Assembly: GCA_004195025.1 (NCBI GenBank)
Contig: SGBB01000007.1
Location: forward strand, 1 to 64,000
Length of the DNA stretch: 64,000 bases
Source of the DNA: Candidatus Acidulidesulfobacter diazotrophicus
GTDB lineage: Bacteria; SZUA-79; Acidulodesulfobacterales; Acidulodesulfobacteraceae
Direction: 5' to 3'
Numbering within the stretch: position 1 is the stretch's first letter; the number at the start of each line of letters is the position of its first letter. Of this stretch, positions 18,798 to 28,815 are shown piece by piece. The position numbers and the translations under genes were made by a program. The notes under the pieces were generated by a model that had not been told where the DNA came from, made no database searches, and worked only from the letters and a program-made list of their open reading frames with translations.

Positions 18798-18832
18798 AAA
18801 ATAAATTTCAATGAAAGTATTAAAAAATTTAT

Positions 18833-19564
18833 TTAACCGGGGATAATTTTATTAAAAGCTTTTTTTATTTGCTGCAGCTGGGTTTCTATTTTAGCATCTA
18901 TTTCGCCAAAATCGGTTTTAATAAAAGTATTTCCCGGTAATAGATTGGTGTCTGATGCAAATGAAATATTTGATTGTATGTTTTTTGACAAATCTTTTGC
19001 TATTTTTGAATTTTTACTAAACGAAGCATAATCGGAAGGGTTTAAATATATAATAATATTGGTAGAATTTGCCGCTTTGTCTATGGCATCCGATATTATA
19101 TTTTTCAAGAAATCATTGTCCGACAATACAGCGGATTTAACTATTTTTTCTGCAATTTTTAATGATAAATCTACAACGTCTTTTGTGACGTCATTATATA
19201 AAATATTTTTAAATTGACCGATTTCCGACGCGATTTGCGTCATATTTTTGACTTCTTTCTCTAAAGATTTGGTAGCTTCAATTTTGCCTTCTGCAAAGCC
19301 TTCTTTATATCCCTTGCTTTTATTTTCTTTAAATATAAGTTCTTCTTTATCCTTAATTGTTTTATCTAATTTTTTTTTATAGCCGTCTATATGGTTTAAA
19401 ATAAATTTTTGAATTGAAGGAGGAATTGATTCCAGCAATATAAGCAGTTCCTCGTCTTCCCCGATATTACCGCTTTTTATAACGTTTGCAAGAATAATTT
19501 TAGATCCGTCGTATATCGTATCGTCTTCTAAATTAACTTCAAAATTTCTTATAACATTTGACAT
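18833..19564 (-). CDS. fliH: flagellar assembly protein FliH
   Basis: FliH is the stator-like regulator of the flagellar export ATPase FliI and tethers it to the C-ring through FliN. The central GYKEGFAEGKIEATKSLEKE helix contains the family's G-x3-G spacing. The C-terminal part (DVVDLSLKIAEKIVKSAV, later TDFGEIDAKIETQLQQI) matches FliH/V-ATPase subunit E-like sequence. At 243 residues it is of normal size. It is the last gene of the minus-strand flgB-flgC-fliE-fliF-fliG-fliH series. The usual next gene, fliI, does not follow; a repeat and a NYN nuclease gene do. Confidence 0.9.
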   Translation of the reverse strand: MSNVIRNFEVNLEDDTIYDGSKIILANVIKSGNIGEDEELLILLESIPPSIQKFILNHIDGYKKKLDKTIKDKEELIFKENKSKGYKEGFAEGKIEATKSLEKEVKNMTQIASEIGQFKNILYNDVTKDVVDLSLKIAEKIVKSAVLSDNDFLKNIISDAIDKAANSTNIIIYLNPSDYASFSKNSKIAKDLSKNIQSNISFASDTNLLPGNTFIKTDFGEIDAKIETQLQQIKKAFNKIIPG

Positions 19565-19604
19565 AATAATTATTATAATTAATCAAAATTTAAATATATA
19601 TTTA

Positions 19605-20606
19605 TTATACAAGTTTTTCGCTTTCAGATTTGACAGTAATACTTATTTTGCCTTCATCTTCTAACCTTCTGGCAATTTTTAATATTTCATGCTGCACTTT
19701 TTCAACTTCAGAAAGTTTTTTTGGACCCATAGCCCCAAGATCGTCCACTATCATTTCCTGAGCTCTTTTTGAAACGTTGGCAAGAATTTTATCTTTAACT
19801 TCATCTGAAGCAGCTTTTAAAGCCATAATTATCTGGTCATGAGAAACTTCACGCAATACAATCTGCATAGATTTATCGTCAATTAAAGCAAGGTCGTCAA
19901 AAGTGAACATTAATTCCCTGATTTTTTCAGCCTCTTCCTTATCTAATTTTTCAATATCGTTCATTATAGGTTCTTCAATAGATTTGTCCATATTATTCAG
20001 GATTTCGGCGACTATTTTAACTCCTCCGACCAATTTGCTTTGGGTAGAGCCGGTAGATTTTAGTTGTTCCTGAAGAACTTCGTCCAGATCTTTTATCACC
20101 CCTGGAGGAATTCTTTCGAGCTTTGCTAATCTGAAAACAACCTGAGATCTTATAGATGAAGGAAGTAAACTTAAGACAGAAGCAGCTTGCATAGGTTCAA
20201 GATGTCCCAATATAAGCGCAATGGTCTGAGGATGTTCGTTCCTCACAAAATCGGCTATAACATGCGGGTCAAGCCATTTTAATGTTTCGAGACCTTCTTC
20301 TTCAATGGGGCCATGTAAATTATCTATTACTTTTTTAGCTTTTTCTGGATCAAGCGATTTTGCTATTAAATTTTTTACATAGTCATCAGCTTTAATAACT
20401 AATCCTACATTGCCGAAGTTTGAATTAAAATCTTTTAATACTAAATCCGAATCTTCTTTTGAAATAGGCGGTAATTGATTCATATATTTAGTTATTTTTT
20501 GAATTTCAACGAGATCTAATTTTCTAAAAATTTCAGAAGCAGCATCTTCACCAATTGAAACAAGGAATACAGCCGCTTTTTCAGCTCCGATGAATTTCTT
20601 AGTCAT
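19605..20606 (-). CDS. fliG: flagellar motor switch protein FliG
   Basis: FliG joins the MS-ring to the C-ring and contacts the stators to produce torque. The 333 residues show the FliG_N start (AEKAAVFLVSIGEDAASEIF), the middle EHPQTIALILGHLEP motif, and a C-terminal domain with MFTFDDLALIDDKSMQ and the charged torque helix IMALKAASDEVKDKI. It begins 2 bases after fliF, with an AAGGGA ribosome site overlapping the fliF end, indicating tight coupling. No low-complexity insert is present. Confidence 0.97.
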   Translation of the reverse strand: MTKKFIGAEKAAVFLVSIGEDAASEIFRKLDLVEIQKITKYMNQLPPISKEDSDLVLKDFNSNFGNVGLVIKADDYVKNLIAKSLDPEKAKKVIDNLHGPIEEEGLETLKWLDPHVIADFVRNEHPQTIALILGHLEPMQAASVLSLLPSSIRSQVVFRLAKLERIPPGVIKDLDEVLQEQLKSTGSTQSKLVGGVKIVAEILNNMDKSIEEPIMNDIEKLDKEEAEKIRELMFTFDDLALIDDKSMQIVLREVSHDQIIMALKAASDEVKDKILANVSKRAQEMIVDDLGAMGPKKLSEVEKVQHEILKIARRLEDEGKISITVKSESEKLV

Positions 20607-20608
20607 TA

Positions 20609-22210
20609 TTATACATCCCTTCCGTTATCTCTTAAAAGGGTTTTAACGTAATTGGTAGCAGATTCAGGATCTGAATGGATTATGTTTACCGCCGTTTCTT
20701 TTAACGTTGGTTCAGGTTTAGGCGGCGCTTGTTCTTTTAATTGAGATATTGCCTCGCCCCTGCGTTCTTCTAAATCAGTCATTTCTTCTTTTTGTTTATA
20801 TGCGGTAATGTAATTTAAAATAGGTTTTAGAATTAATAATATTAAAAGAAGAACCGCTATGAGAATAATGAAATATTTAATTATCAGCATTAAATGCGAT
20901 TTAATAATTGAAATAAAAGTTTTTTTAGAAGGCTTAGGTATATAGACGGAAACTTTTTTAAAAGGCATATTTGCAACTATAACTTTATCTTTAGATAATT
21001 TTGAATATCCTATGGCGGTTTTTACGATATTTTTAAACAAAGCAATCTGGCTTGCGGGTCTCGGCGTATATTTTGTAGTAATTTTCCCTGCTTTATTTTT
21101 TATTTTTTTATACACTCCGTTAACTAAAACAGAAACGTCAATTTTTTGAATAGTTCCCGCAGGATAAGAAATCTTTTCTATTTTTTTTGAAACGTCATAA
21201 TTTGTAATTACTTTTTTTACGTTATTGCGTTTTGGCGTCATAACGGGAATAGGAGTTTTTCCAGGAGGCAGATTTGATTTTGCTCCAGGTATGCCTGATG
21301 GTTTAACCGAGCCTACGGAAGATGATTTATAAGTTTCCTGAGAAGCGATAGCGGTAGTATTTGGATTATATGTTTCTTTAGATTCTATCTTTTTTGAAAA
21401 ATTAACTTTGGCAAATACTTTTGAAACTACATTGCCGCTTCCGACGACAGGTATAAGCATATTGTTAATTTTATTTTCAAGGTTGTGTTCTATTTTTTTA
21501 ACATAACTTAGCTGATAAGTGGAATAAATAAAATTTTTTCTGTGAGGCAAGGAAAGTATCTTGCCGCTGGTATCTACTATGGTAATGTTTTTTGATTTAA
21601 GTCCTTGAACCGAGCTTGCGACAAGATGCATAATTCCGGAAATTTCTTGTCTGTTAAGATGCATTCCCGTATGCAGTTTAATTATGACCGATGCTTTTGC
21701 TGGAATTCTTCGAGTCACAAAAATAGAATGACGCGGCAATACGATGATAACCCTTGAATATTTTACCTGATTAAGCTCGTTGATTGTTCTTTCTAATTCT
21801 CCCTGTAAAGCTCGCTGATATTCTACATGCTGTATAAAATCGGTCATACCTATCTGATATTTGTCAAATATTGAAAATCCGACGCCTTCCTGTCTTGGAA
21901 GCCCCGCGGAAGCAAGTTTAAGCCGAGTGGTATAAACTTTATTTTTGGGAACTAAAATAGTTTTGCCCTGATCTGAAAGCTTATACGGAATTGCGTAAGT
22001 ATGCAGCTTATTGATAATAGCAGATGCGCTTGCAGGGTTTAGATTAGAAAATAAAACACGATATTTAGGAGCGGAGGCGTACATTGCCATAAAATAAATT
22101 GCAGCCAAAACCCCCATTATAAGAACTGCAAATATAATTTTGCGTTCTATTGAAAGATCCGCGTAGAATTTTTTAAATTGAGTTCCAAAATCTTTAAATG
22201 TAGCTGCCAT
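20609..22210 (-). CDS. fliF: flagellar MS-ring protein FliF
   Basis: FliF forms the MS-ring in the inner membrane. Two membrane segments are visible, near residues 25-48 and 440-465. The periplasmic YscJ-type ring domain lies between them (YRVLFSNLNPASASAI, then GVGFSIFDKYQIGMTDFIQ and QRALQGELERTI). The C-terminal cytoplasmic tail ends HSDPESATNYVKTLLRDNG, the FliG-binding segment. Its 533 residues are a usual length. It is in the middle of the minus-strand operon with fliG directly after. Confidence 0.97.
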   Translation of the reverse strand: MAATFKDFGTQFKKFYADLSIERKIIFAVLIMGVLAAIYFMAMYASAPKYRVLFSNLNPASASAIINKLHTYAIPYKLSDQGKTILVPKNKVYTTRLKLASAGLPRQEGVGFSIFDKYQIGMTDFIQHVEYQRALQGELERTINELNQVKYSRVIIVLPRHSIFVTRRIPAKASVIIKLHTGMHLNRQEISGIMHLVASSVQGLKSKNITIVDTSGKILSLPHRKNFIYSTYQLSYVKKIEHNLENKINNMLIPVVGSGNVVSKVFAKVNFSKKIESKETYNPNTTAIASQETYKSSSVGSVKPSGIPGAKSNLPPGKTPIPVMTPKRNNVKKVITNYDVSKKIEKISYPAGTIQKIDVSVLVNGVYKKIKNKAGKITTKYTPRPASQIALFKNIVKTAIGYSKLSKDKVIVANMPFKKVSVYIPKPSKKTFISIIKSHLMLIIKYFIILIAVLLLILLILKPILNYITAYKQKEEMTDLEERRGEAISQLKEQAPPKPEPTLKETAVNIIHSDPESATNYVKTLLRDNGRDV

Positions 22211-22398
22211 TTGTATTATTTTTGTATTATTATTATATAGGTATAGATTAGTTTATAAAAATTTATAAGTAAAAATTATGGTTATTTATAAATAAAAATA
22301 AATAAATAAAAATTAAATTAAAAATTATTATTTTAAAAAAAATTGATGAGAATAAATTGTGAGTATAAATATAATATATAATATAAAAACAAAAAATT

Positions 22399-22731
22399 TT
22401 AAACCTGCATATTTATAACTGTGTTGTAAGCCGTAATAATTTTATTTCTCATCTGCATCATAAGTTCAAAAGAATCATTTGCCTTTTCTACGTCAATCAT
22501 AGCCTGATGTATATTTGAAGATTTTCCTGAGGCTATTAATTCCGTTTGCTTATTTGCGTCAGTCTGTATATTATTGACCTTGTCTATATAGCCTGAAAGC
22601 GTATTTGAAAAGCTGCCTGCGCCGTTTCCGTTTGAAGAGGAAGAAGCTGCGGCAGAATTAGGATTAGCTATATCGTTCGGATTTAATTCTTTTATAGAAT
22701 TAATATTTATGCTGTTTATCGGGATTGCCAT
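22399..22731 (-). CDS. fliE: flagellar hook-basal body protein FliE
   Basis: FliE joins the MS-ring to the rod. The 110-residue protein ends with the family signature (VEKANDSFELMMQMRNKI, then AYNTVINMQV) and starts with a short Asn/Ser-rich segment. Its place between flgC and fliF is the classic gene order. Gaps of 188 to 243 A+T-rich bases flank it with no other gene, somewhat loose for this operon. Confidence 0.95.
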   Translation of the reverse strand: MAIPINSININSIKELNPNDIANPNSAAASSSSNGNGAGSFSNTLSGYIDKVNNIQTDANKQTELIASGKSSNIHQAMIDVEKANDSFELMMQMRNKIITAYNTVINMQV

Positions 22732-22974
22732 AATAAGTCTCCAAATGTATATTTTAAAATTATTTATGCAGTTTTTGTTTAGTTTATTTTAAGTTATTTT
22801 TATATTTAACTATTTTTTATTTTTATTTAAATTATATTTATTATTTAAATAAAGTTTATTATTTTTTTATTTTAATTTAATACATTAATGAATACATTAA
22901 ATATATATTATTATTTTATAAGTTATTTAACTGAGTGTCAAATTTTTAACGTCAAATTTTTAGTTAATTTTTAG

Positions 22975-23367
22975 TTAAATTTTTAAAGATGTTTGAGACA
23001 TCGCTTTAGATTCGGCTATTACTTGAGCATCTGCCTGATAGGCTCTTGTTGCAGAAATCATATTAACCAATTCCCTAATAGACGAAATATTCGGAATCTT
23101 AACGTAGCCCGCTCTATTTGCTAAAGGATTTGAAGGGTCGTATTTTAAAGTAAACGGATGATTTGCATTTTCTATTTTATCAACCTCAACCCCAAAATAA
23201 TTACCGAAACTTGTAGTCTTAAATAGAGGCTCTTTTTTTACATACGGCAAACCGTTTCCCGCATTGTCGGTATTAATATTGGCAAGGTTTGACGATATTA
23301 CATTCATTCTGATTCTTTCGGCATTTAATCCTTCAGCTGCAATTTTTAATGAAACATTAAAACTCAT
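22975..23367 (-). CDS. flgC: flagellar basal-body rod protein FlgC
   Basis: A proximal rod subunit. The N-terminal LKIAAEGLNAERIRMNVIS followed by SNLANINT is the rod/hook D0 signature. The C-terminal NMISATRAYQADAQVIAESK matches FlgC, and the 130-residue length is standard. It lies between flgB and fliE on the same strand. The 243 bases after it hold no gene. Confidence 0.95.
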   Translation of the reverse strand: MSFNVSLKIAAEGLNAERIRMNVISSNLANINTDNAGNGLPYVKKEPLFKTTSFGNYFGVEVDKIENANHPFTLKYDPSNPLANRAGYVKIPNISSIRELVNMISATRAYQADAQVIAESKAMSQTSLKI

Positions 23368-23413
23368 ATCGGTATCCTCATTTTATATTAATTTATATTA
23401 ATATAAATATAAA

Positions 23414-23501
23414 TTTTTTATTTTAATTTATTTTAATTTTAGTTTATTTTTTATTTTAATTTATTTTAATTTTAGTTTATTTTTTATTTTAATTTTAGTT
23501 T
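23414..23501. repeat. A+T-rich tandem repeat before flgC
   Basis: A unit of about 33 bases (core TTTAATTTTAGTTTATTTTT) occurs twice and then in part, with AGTTTA at 23441, 23474 and 23496. It lies in the 214-base gap between flgB and flgC, in the leader of flgC. The rest of the gap is A+T-rich without recognisable sites. Confidence 0.7.
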
Positions 23502-23581
23502 ACCATTTTAAGAGTATTATTTTACAATATTAATTAATTATCTAAACCGTTAAATTATTAAAGAATTCAACTAAGTTAAAG

Positions 23582-24001
23582 TTAAGGAGCAGTTTGCGTA
23601 ATAACATAATTCAGCATTGAAAATTTTTTAGTCAATAATCCTGCAACAGCTTGAAATCTTATTGCATTTGAAGACATTTCTGCCATTTGGGAGCTTAAGT
23701 TTACTGTATTGCCGTCCAATGCAGGTACAGATTGAACTTTTTGTTTTTCAACAAAGGCATTTCCAAAACTTTCAGAATTATTAAGACCTAAATTTGTAAA
23801 ATCTTTAGGACTGTTTGTCTTTAGCTTAAGCGAACTGCCTGAATTAACAATGTCTTGCATTACTTTTTCGAAATTAACTGTTTTTTCCTTATATCCCGGC
23901 GTATTGGCATTGGCTATATTGGAAGCTATAACATTCTGTCTTTCGCTCAGGACATTTAAACTGTCATCCAATGTGCTGTATATTTTTCCAAAAAGTTCCA
24001 T
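23582..24001 (-). CDS. flgB: flagellar basal-body rod protein FlgB
   Basis: A proximal rod subunit and first gene of the minus-strand series to fliH. The signature LSERQNVIASNIANANTPGY sits near residues 19-38, and the C-terminus is a typical amphipathic D0 helix. At 139 residues it is normal. A strong sigma-54 promoter match lies 110 bases upstream, so the operon probably starts here. Confidence 0.96.
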   Translation of the reverse strand: MELFGKIYSTLDDSLNVLSERQNVIASNIANANTPGYKEKTVNFEKVMQDIVNSGSSLKLKTNSPKDFTNLGLNNSESFGNAFVEKQKVQSVPALDGNTVNLSSQMAEMSSNAIRFQAVAGLLTKKFSMLNYVITQTAP

Positions 24002-24110
24002 TTTGACCTTTAGTAATTAATAGTGATAGTATTAAATAGTAATAAAATAAATATTAAATATAATAAAGTATATCGTATATTTTTTAACTAAAAAGTTCAA
24101 TATTAAAATA

Positions 24111-24126
24111 TGCAAAATCTATGCCA
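24111..24126 (-). promoter_or_regulatory. sigma-54 promoter of the flgB operon
   Basis: On the minus strand this reads TGGCATAGATTTTGCA. It has GG and GC exactly 10 bases apart, fitting the -24/-12 consensus TGGCAC-N5-TTGC. It lies 110 bases before flgB. Expression would need a sigma-54 activator such as the FlrA- or FlrC-like proteins encoded nearby. Confidence 0.8.
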
Positions 24127-24280
24127 TATAATTTAATTTAACCAAATTAAAAATACACAGAATATATGCCGTATAATTTAACCAAAGAAACCTCTTTCGT
24201 AAAGCAGAGATGCTTACTAATAGATTATGAAGTTCTCTAATCTGACAAAGATATATTTACATAGTTTACATAAACATAGT

Positions 24281-25537
24281 TTACATAGGAAGATAAACGC
24301 TTATTTTAGCGCCGTCGGCAGAATTTTCTGCATTTATGTAGCCGCCGTGCAATATAGCATTATTTAAAGCTATTGATAGTCCCAAACCTGTCCCGCCGCT
24401 TTTTTTTGTGGAAAAAAAGGGAGTAAATATTTTATCCATATTTTCTTTTTCAAATCCTTTGCCGTTATCCTTAAATGTTATACAAATATAGTCGGTATCA
24501 TTTGAATCGTTTTTTATTATTGTACTGTTTATATTAATTATGCCGTTATTTTCAGGAACGGATTGGCAAGCGTTAATTATAATATTTAAAAAACTCTGCG
24601 TTAATAAATTTTTATCTCCGTTAATAAAAAGATCCCTATCAATATTTTCATCAACGGTAATATTTTTTTGTTTTACAATATATGATGCGAATAAAATTGA
24701 ATTGTTGCAAATATCATACAAATTTTGTTTTGAAATATCAGGTTTTATATTTTTTGAAAATTCAAGCAGATTGGTAATTGTGGTGTTCATATTTTTGACG
24801 GCGGAAATTATATAGGAAATAATTTCCTTATGTTTTTCGTCTTTTAATTCTGTTGATAAAATAGATGCGAATAATTCTACAGAGCCTAAAGGATTTCTTA
24901 TTTCATGAGCTATTTTTGCCGACATTTCTCCTATTTCGGCAAGTCTTTTTGTTTTTTTAATTTCCTCTATATTTTGAAAAATAAATATTCTGCCTGAAAA
25001 TTTTTTATTTTTCCCGTATAAAATTTTAATATAGGCAAAGATAGGAATGGATTTGCTTTTTGAAATAGCCATTGTTTTTTCAATAGGATTAAAGATAGGT
25101 TTTATAAAATCCTCAAGTGTTGCTTTTTCAAAAAAGATGTATAAAAATTCATTTATATCTTTATTTAAATATTTAATTAAATTATTTTGTGAAATAAGCG
25201 CCGTTAAATATTTATTTATAAATGTTATTTTATTTGATTCATTGGTAATTATAACTCCTAAAGGCATGCTTTCTAGAACCGCATTTAAATTTTCTTTTAA
25301 ATCTATTATTTTTTCTTCTAAGCTGTTGTAATAGTTGGAAAGTTTTACGGAAGCCAGTTCAAAAGATTTAAAAGCTTTTTCTAAAGATTCTTTGTCTGGA
25401 TTAATAGTGAACGGTTCTAAAATAATCTCCGGATTAATATCTATTTTAATATCGGCTCTGCCGTTAACATCGTTATCATCATTATTATCACCATTAATAG
25501 TGCTAATTTTATTATTTTTATCGGTAATCATAATCAA
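24281..25537 (-). CDS. PAS-domain sensor histidine kinase, FlrB/FleS-like
   Basis: A 418-residue kinase without membrane segments. A PAS-like region (about residues 90-190; GVIITNESNKITFINKYL) precedes the phospho-accepting helix AHEIRNPLGSVELFA (His near residue 211). The ATPase domain has the N box NIIINACQSVPENN and the G boxes DNGKGFEKEN and GGTGLGLSIA. Soluble PAS kinases paired with an NtrC-type regulator control the second tier of flagellar genes in FlrBC/FleSR systems. It is divergent from the FlrC-like gene, with a 209-base gap between them. Confidence 0.85.
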   Translation of the reverse strand: MIMITDKNNKISTINGDNNDDNDVNGRADIKIDINPEIILEPFTINPDKESLEKAFKSFELASVKLSNYYNSLEEKIIDLKENLNAVLESMPLGVIITNESNKITFINKYLTALISQNNLIKYLNKDINEFLYIFFEKATLEDFIKPIFNPIEKTMAISKSKSIPIFAYIKILYGKNKKFSGRIFIFQNIEEIKKTKRLAEIGEMSAKIAHEIRNPLGSVELFASILSTELKDEKHKEIISYIISAVKNMNTTITNLLEFSKNIKPDISKQNLYDICNNSILFASYIVKQKNITVDENIDRDLFINGDKNLLTQSFLNIIINACQSVPENNGIININSTIIKNDSNDTDYICITFKDNGKGFEKENMDKIFTPFFSTKKSGGTGLGLSIALNNAILHGGYINAENSADGAKISVYLPM

Positions 25538-25746
25538 CTGTATTATTTACTAATTATTATTATATTTAAGTTATATTATTTATTGCTAATTTTGCAATTT
25601 TCTTAATGCGTTTATGCGTTTCTCAATTTGTTTTCTTAGATATTGTATCATAATTTATATTTATATTTATACTGTTATATATTGTATAATTATATTATAT
25701 TGATTATCTTAAATCTGATAATTTTTATTGGCGGAGTATAGTATAA

Positions 25747-27603
<1,857 letters not shown>

Positions 27604-27621
27604 ATATCATAATATAACCGT

Positions 27622-27663
27622 CTTTAATCCTTATATAATATGTATATTATATAAGGATTAAAG
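27622..27663. terminator. 42-bp perfect palindrome, possible bidirectional terminator
   Basis: Two identical 20-base arms (CTTTAATCCTTATATAATAT and its reverse complement) are separated by GT only. It begins 19 bases after the FlrC-like stop codon. No T-run follows the stem on either strand, so a standard intrinsic terminator is not certain. An RNA hairpin stabilising the transcript end, or a protein-binding palindrome, are alternatives. Confidence 0.55.
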
Positions 27664-27729
27664 TAACCGTATATAGCCGTGAATTAACAATATATGATAT
27701 GATATGATATGATATAAAAAATAAAAACT

Positions 27730-27757
27730 CAAAATTGCCGATAGAAAAGTTTATTTT
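27730..27757 (+). repeat. left-end remnant of the dispersed repeat family
   Basis: CTCAAAATTGCCGATAGA followed by AAAGTTTATTTTGG matches the left end of the full element at 34213 with one mismatch in about 28 bases. Nothing of the inner hairpins or right end follows. It lies in the 250-base gap before the MNT gene. Confidence 0.7.
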
Positions 27758-27853
27758 GGGAAAAAGCAGAATATTGCGAATAAAAAATTATAGTTTTAAA
27801 ATAGCAGCTTATATTAACTTAGTATTAACTTATATTAATTCTTACAAATTATT

Positions 27854-28153
27854 ATGAATACGCAGCTAAGATATAAAGAAAATGAATTAGAAAAAATTAT
27901 AGACATAATTAAACAATACGATAATACAGCTGAAATTATTTTTTTCGGTTCCAGGACAGATCTTTCAAAAAGAGGCGGAGATATTGATATTATGATAAAA
28001 TTACACAATATTGACAATATTATTAAAAGAAAAATTAGAGTTGAATTGATAAAAGCGATAGGAGATAGAAAAATTGATTTAATATTAACGGAAGATATCA
28101 ACAAAAACGCCTTTATAAAAAATATTTATCATACAGGAATAAAATTTGATTAA
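27854..28153 (+). CDS. MNT-type nucleotidyltransferase, antitoxin of an MNT-HEPN pair
   Basis: A 99-residue minimal nucleotidyltransferase. The motif FFGSRTDLSKRGGDIDIMI (about residues 30-48) gives the GS and DxD elements, and the third acid is in RKIDLILTED. The catalytic residues therefore look intact. In MntA-HepT type systems this enzyme adds AMP to the HEPN toxin and silences it. The HEPN-like gene starts 7 bases downstream, the usual arrangement. The pair is inserted between flagellar genes. Confidence 0.85.
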   Translation: MNTQLRYKENELEKIIDIIKQYDNTAEIIFFGSRTDLSKRGGDIDIMIKLHNIDNIIKRKIRVELIKAIGDRKIDLILTEDINKNAFIKNIYHTGIKFD

Positions 28154-28160
28154 AATTATT

Positions 28161-28607
28161 ATGAGCAAAAACATTGAAATATTCAAAGAAAATTTTGAAA
28201 TTTTTGCAAAAACAATTAATTGGCTTGATATATCTTATAAAAAATGTAATAAAACCGGCATTAAAAATAAATACACAAAAAATGAATTGGAAGCTTTTGA
28301 AGCATTATGCGCCAGATTTGGCAGATCTATAGATGTTTTTATAAATAAATTTCTCAGGGGTCTTGATATATTGGAACTTGAAAACATAGAAACAAAATTG
28401 GATATCGTGTTTAGGGCGGAAAAAAGGGGTTTTGTAGATTCTGCAGATGATTTAATAGCAATGAAAGATTTAAGGAATGAGATTGTACTTGAATATTTAG
28501 AAGATTCAATAATAAGCAAGTTTGATGAGGTTCTTAAATATTCCTTGCAAATGTTAATGATTTACGATAAAGCTAAAAAATACTGTCTAAAAAAAGAATA
28601 TATATAA
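28161..28607 (+). CDS. HEPN-like protein of an MNT-HEPN pair, catalytic His replaced
   Basis: A 148-residue all-helical protein. EAFEALCARFGRSIDVFINK and RAEKRGFVDSADDL, then MKDLRNEIVLEY, resemble the HEPN proteins encoded beside MNT enzymes. Family members have an RNase motif R-x4-6-H, typically read as RNEIAHEY. Here Arg is at about residue 105, but the His position (about 110) is Leu (codon CTT). The protein may therefore lack RNase activity. The ATG at 28161 is preferred over an upstream TTG at 28146, which would overlap the MNT stop. Confidence 0.72.
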   Translation: MSKNIEIFKENFEIFAKTINWLDISYKKCNKTGIKNKYTKNELEAFEALCARFGRSIDVFINKFLRGLDILELENIETKLDIVFRAEKRGFVDSADDLIAMKDLRNEIVLEYLEDSIISKFDEVLKYSLQMLMIYDKAKKYCLKKEYI

Positions 28608-28666
28608 TATTTCAAGTAATTTTCTTTATAATAATAGTCGTAATTTTTTTAAGTTAAAATAAAATA

Positions 28667-28682
28667 CGGCACGGATATTGCT
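28667..28682 (+). promoter_or_regulatory. sigma-54 promoter of flgD-flgE
   Basis: The sequence CGGCACGGATATTGCT matches the -24/-12 consensus GGCACG-N4-TTGCW almost completely, with GG and GC spaced by 10 bases. It is the best sigma-54 match seen in the window. It lies 134 bases before the flgD start, leaving a leader of about 120 bases with two small palindromes. Confidence 0.85.
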
Positions 28683-28739
28683 TAACATATAATATGATAA
28701 TATAATATGATAATACTGGAACGTAAATATAAATATAAA

Positions 28740-28792
28740 GGAAAATTTTTCCGCAAATTAACAATAAATAATAAAAAAAAGGAAAAATTTTC
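28740..28792. promoter_or_regulatory. paired GAAAANTTTTC palindromes in the flgD leader
   Basis: GGAAAATTTTTCC at 28740-28752 and GAAAAATTTTC at 28782-28792 share the palindrome GAAAANTTTTC, with centres 41 bases (about four helical turns) apart. They lie between the sigma-54 promoter and the GGAGG ribosome site of flgD, so they could be operator sites or transcript hairpins. In such an A+T-rich genome chance is possible. Confidence 0.35.
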
Positions 28793-28815
28793 ATAAATAA
28801 TATGGAGGAAATAAA

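Noticed and set aside
27730-27757. Sigma-28 promoter suggested by GCCGATAG
   Set aside because: The sequence is the repeat-family terminus, and the TAAA box upstream is only 7 bases away instead of about 11.
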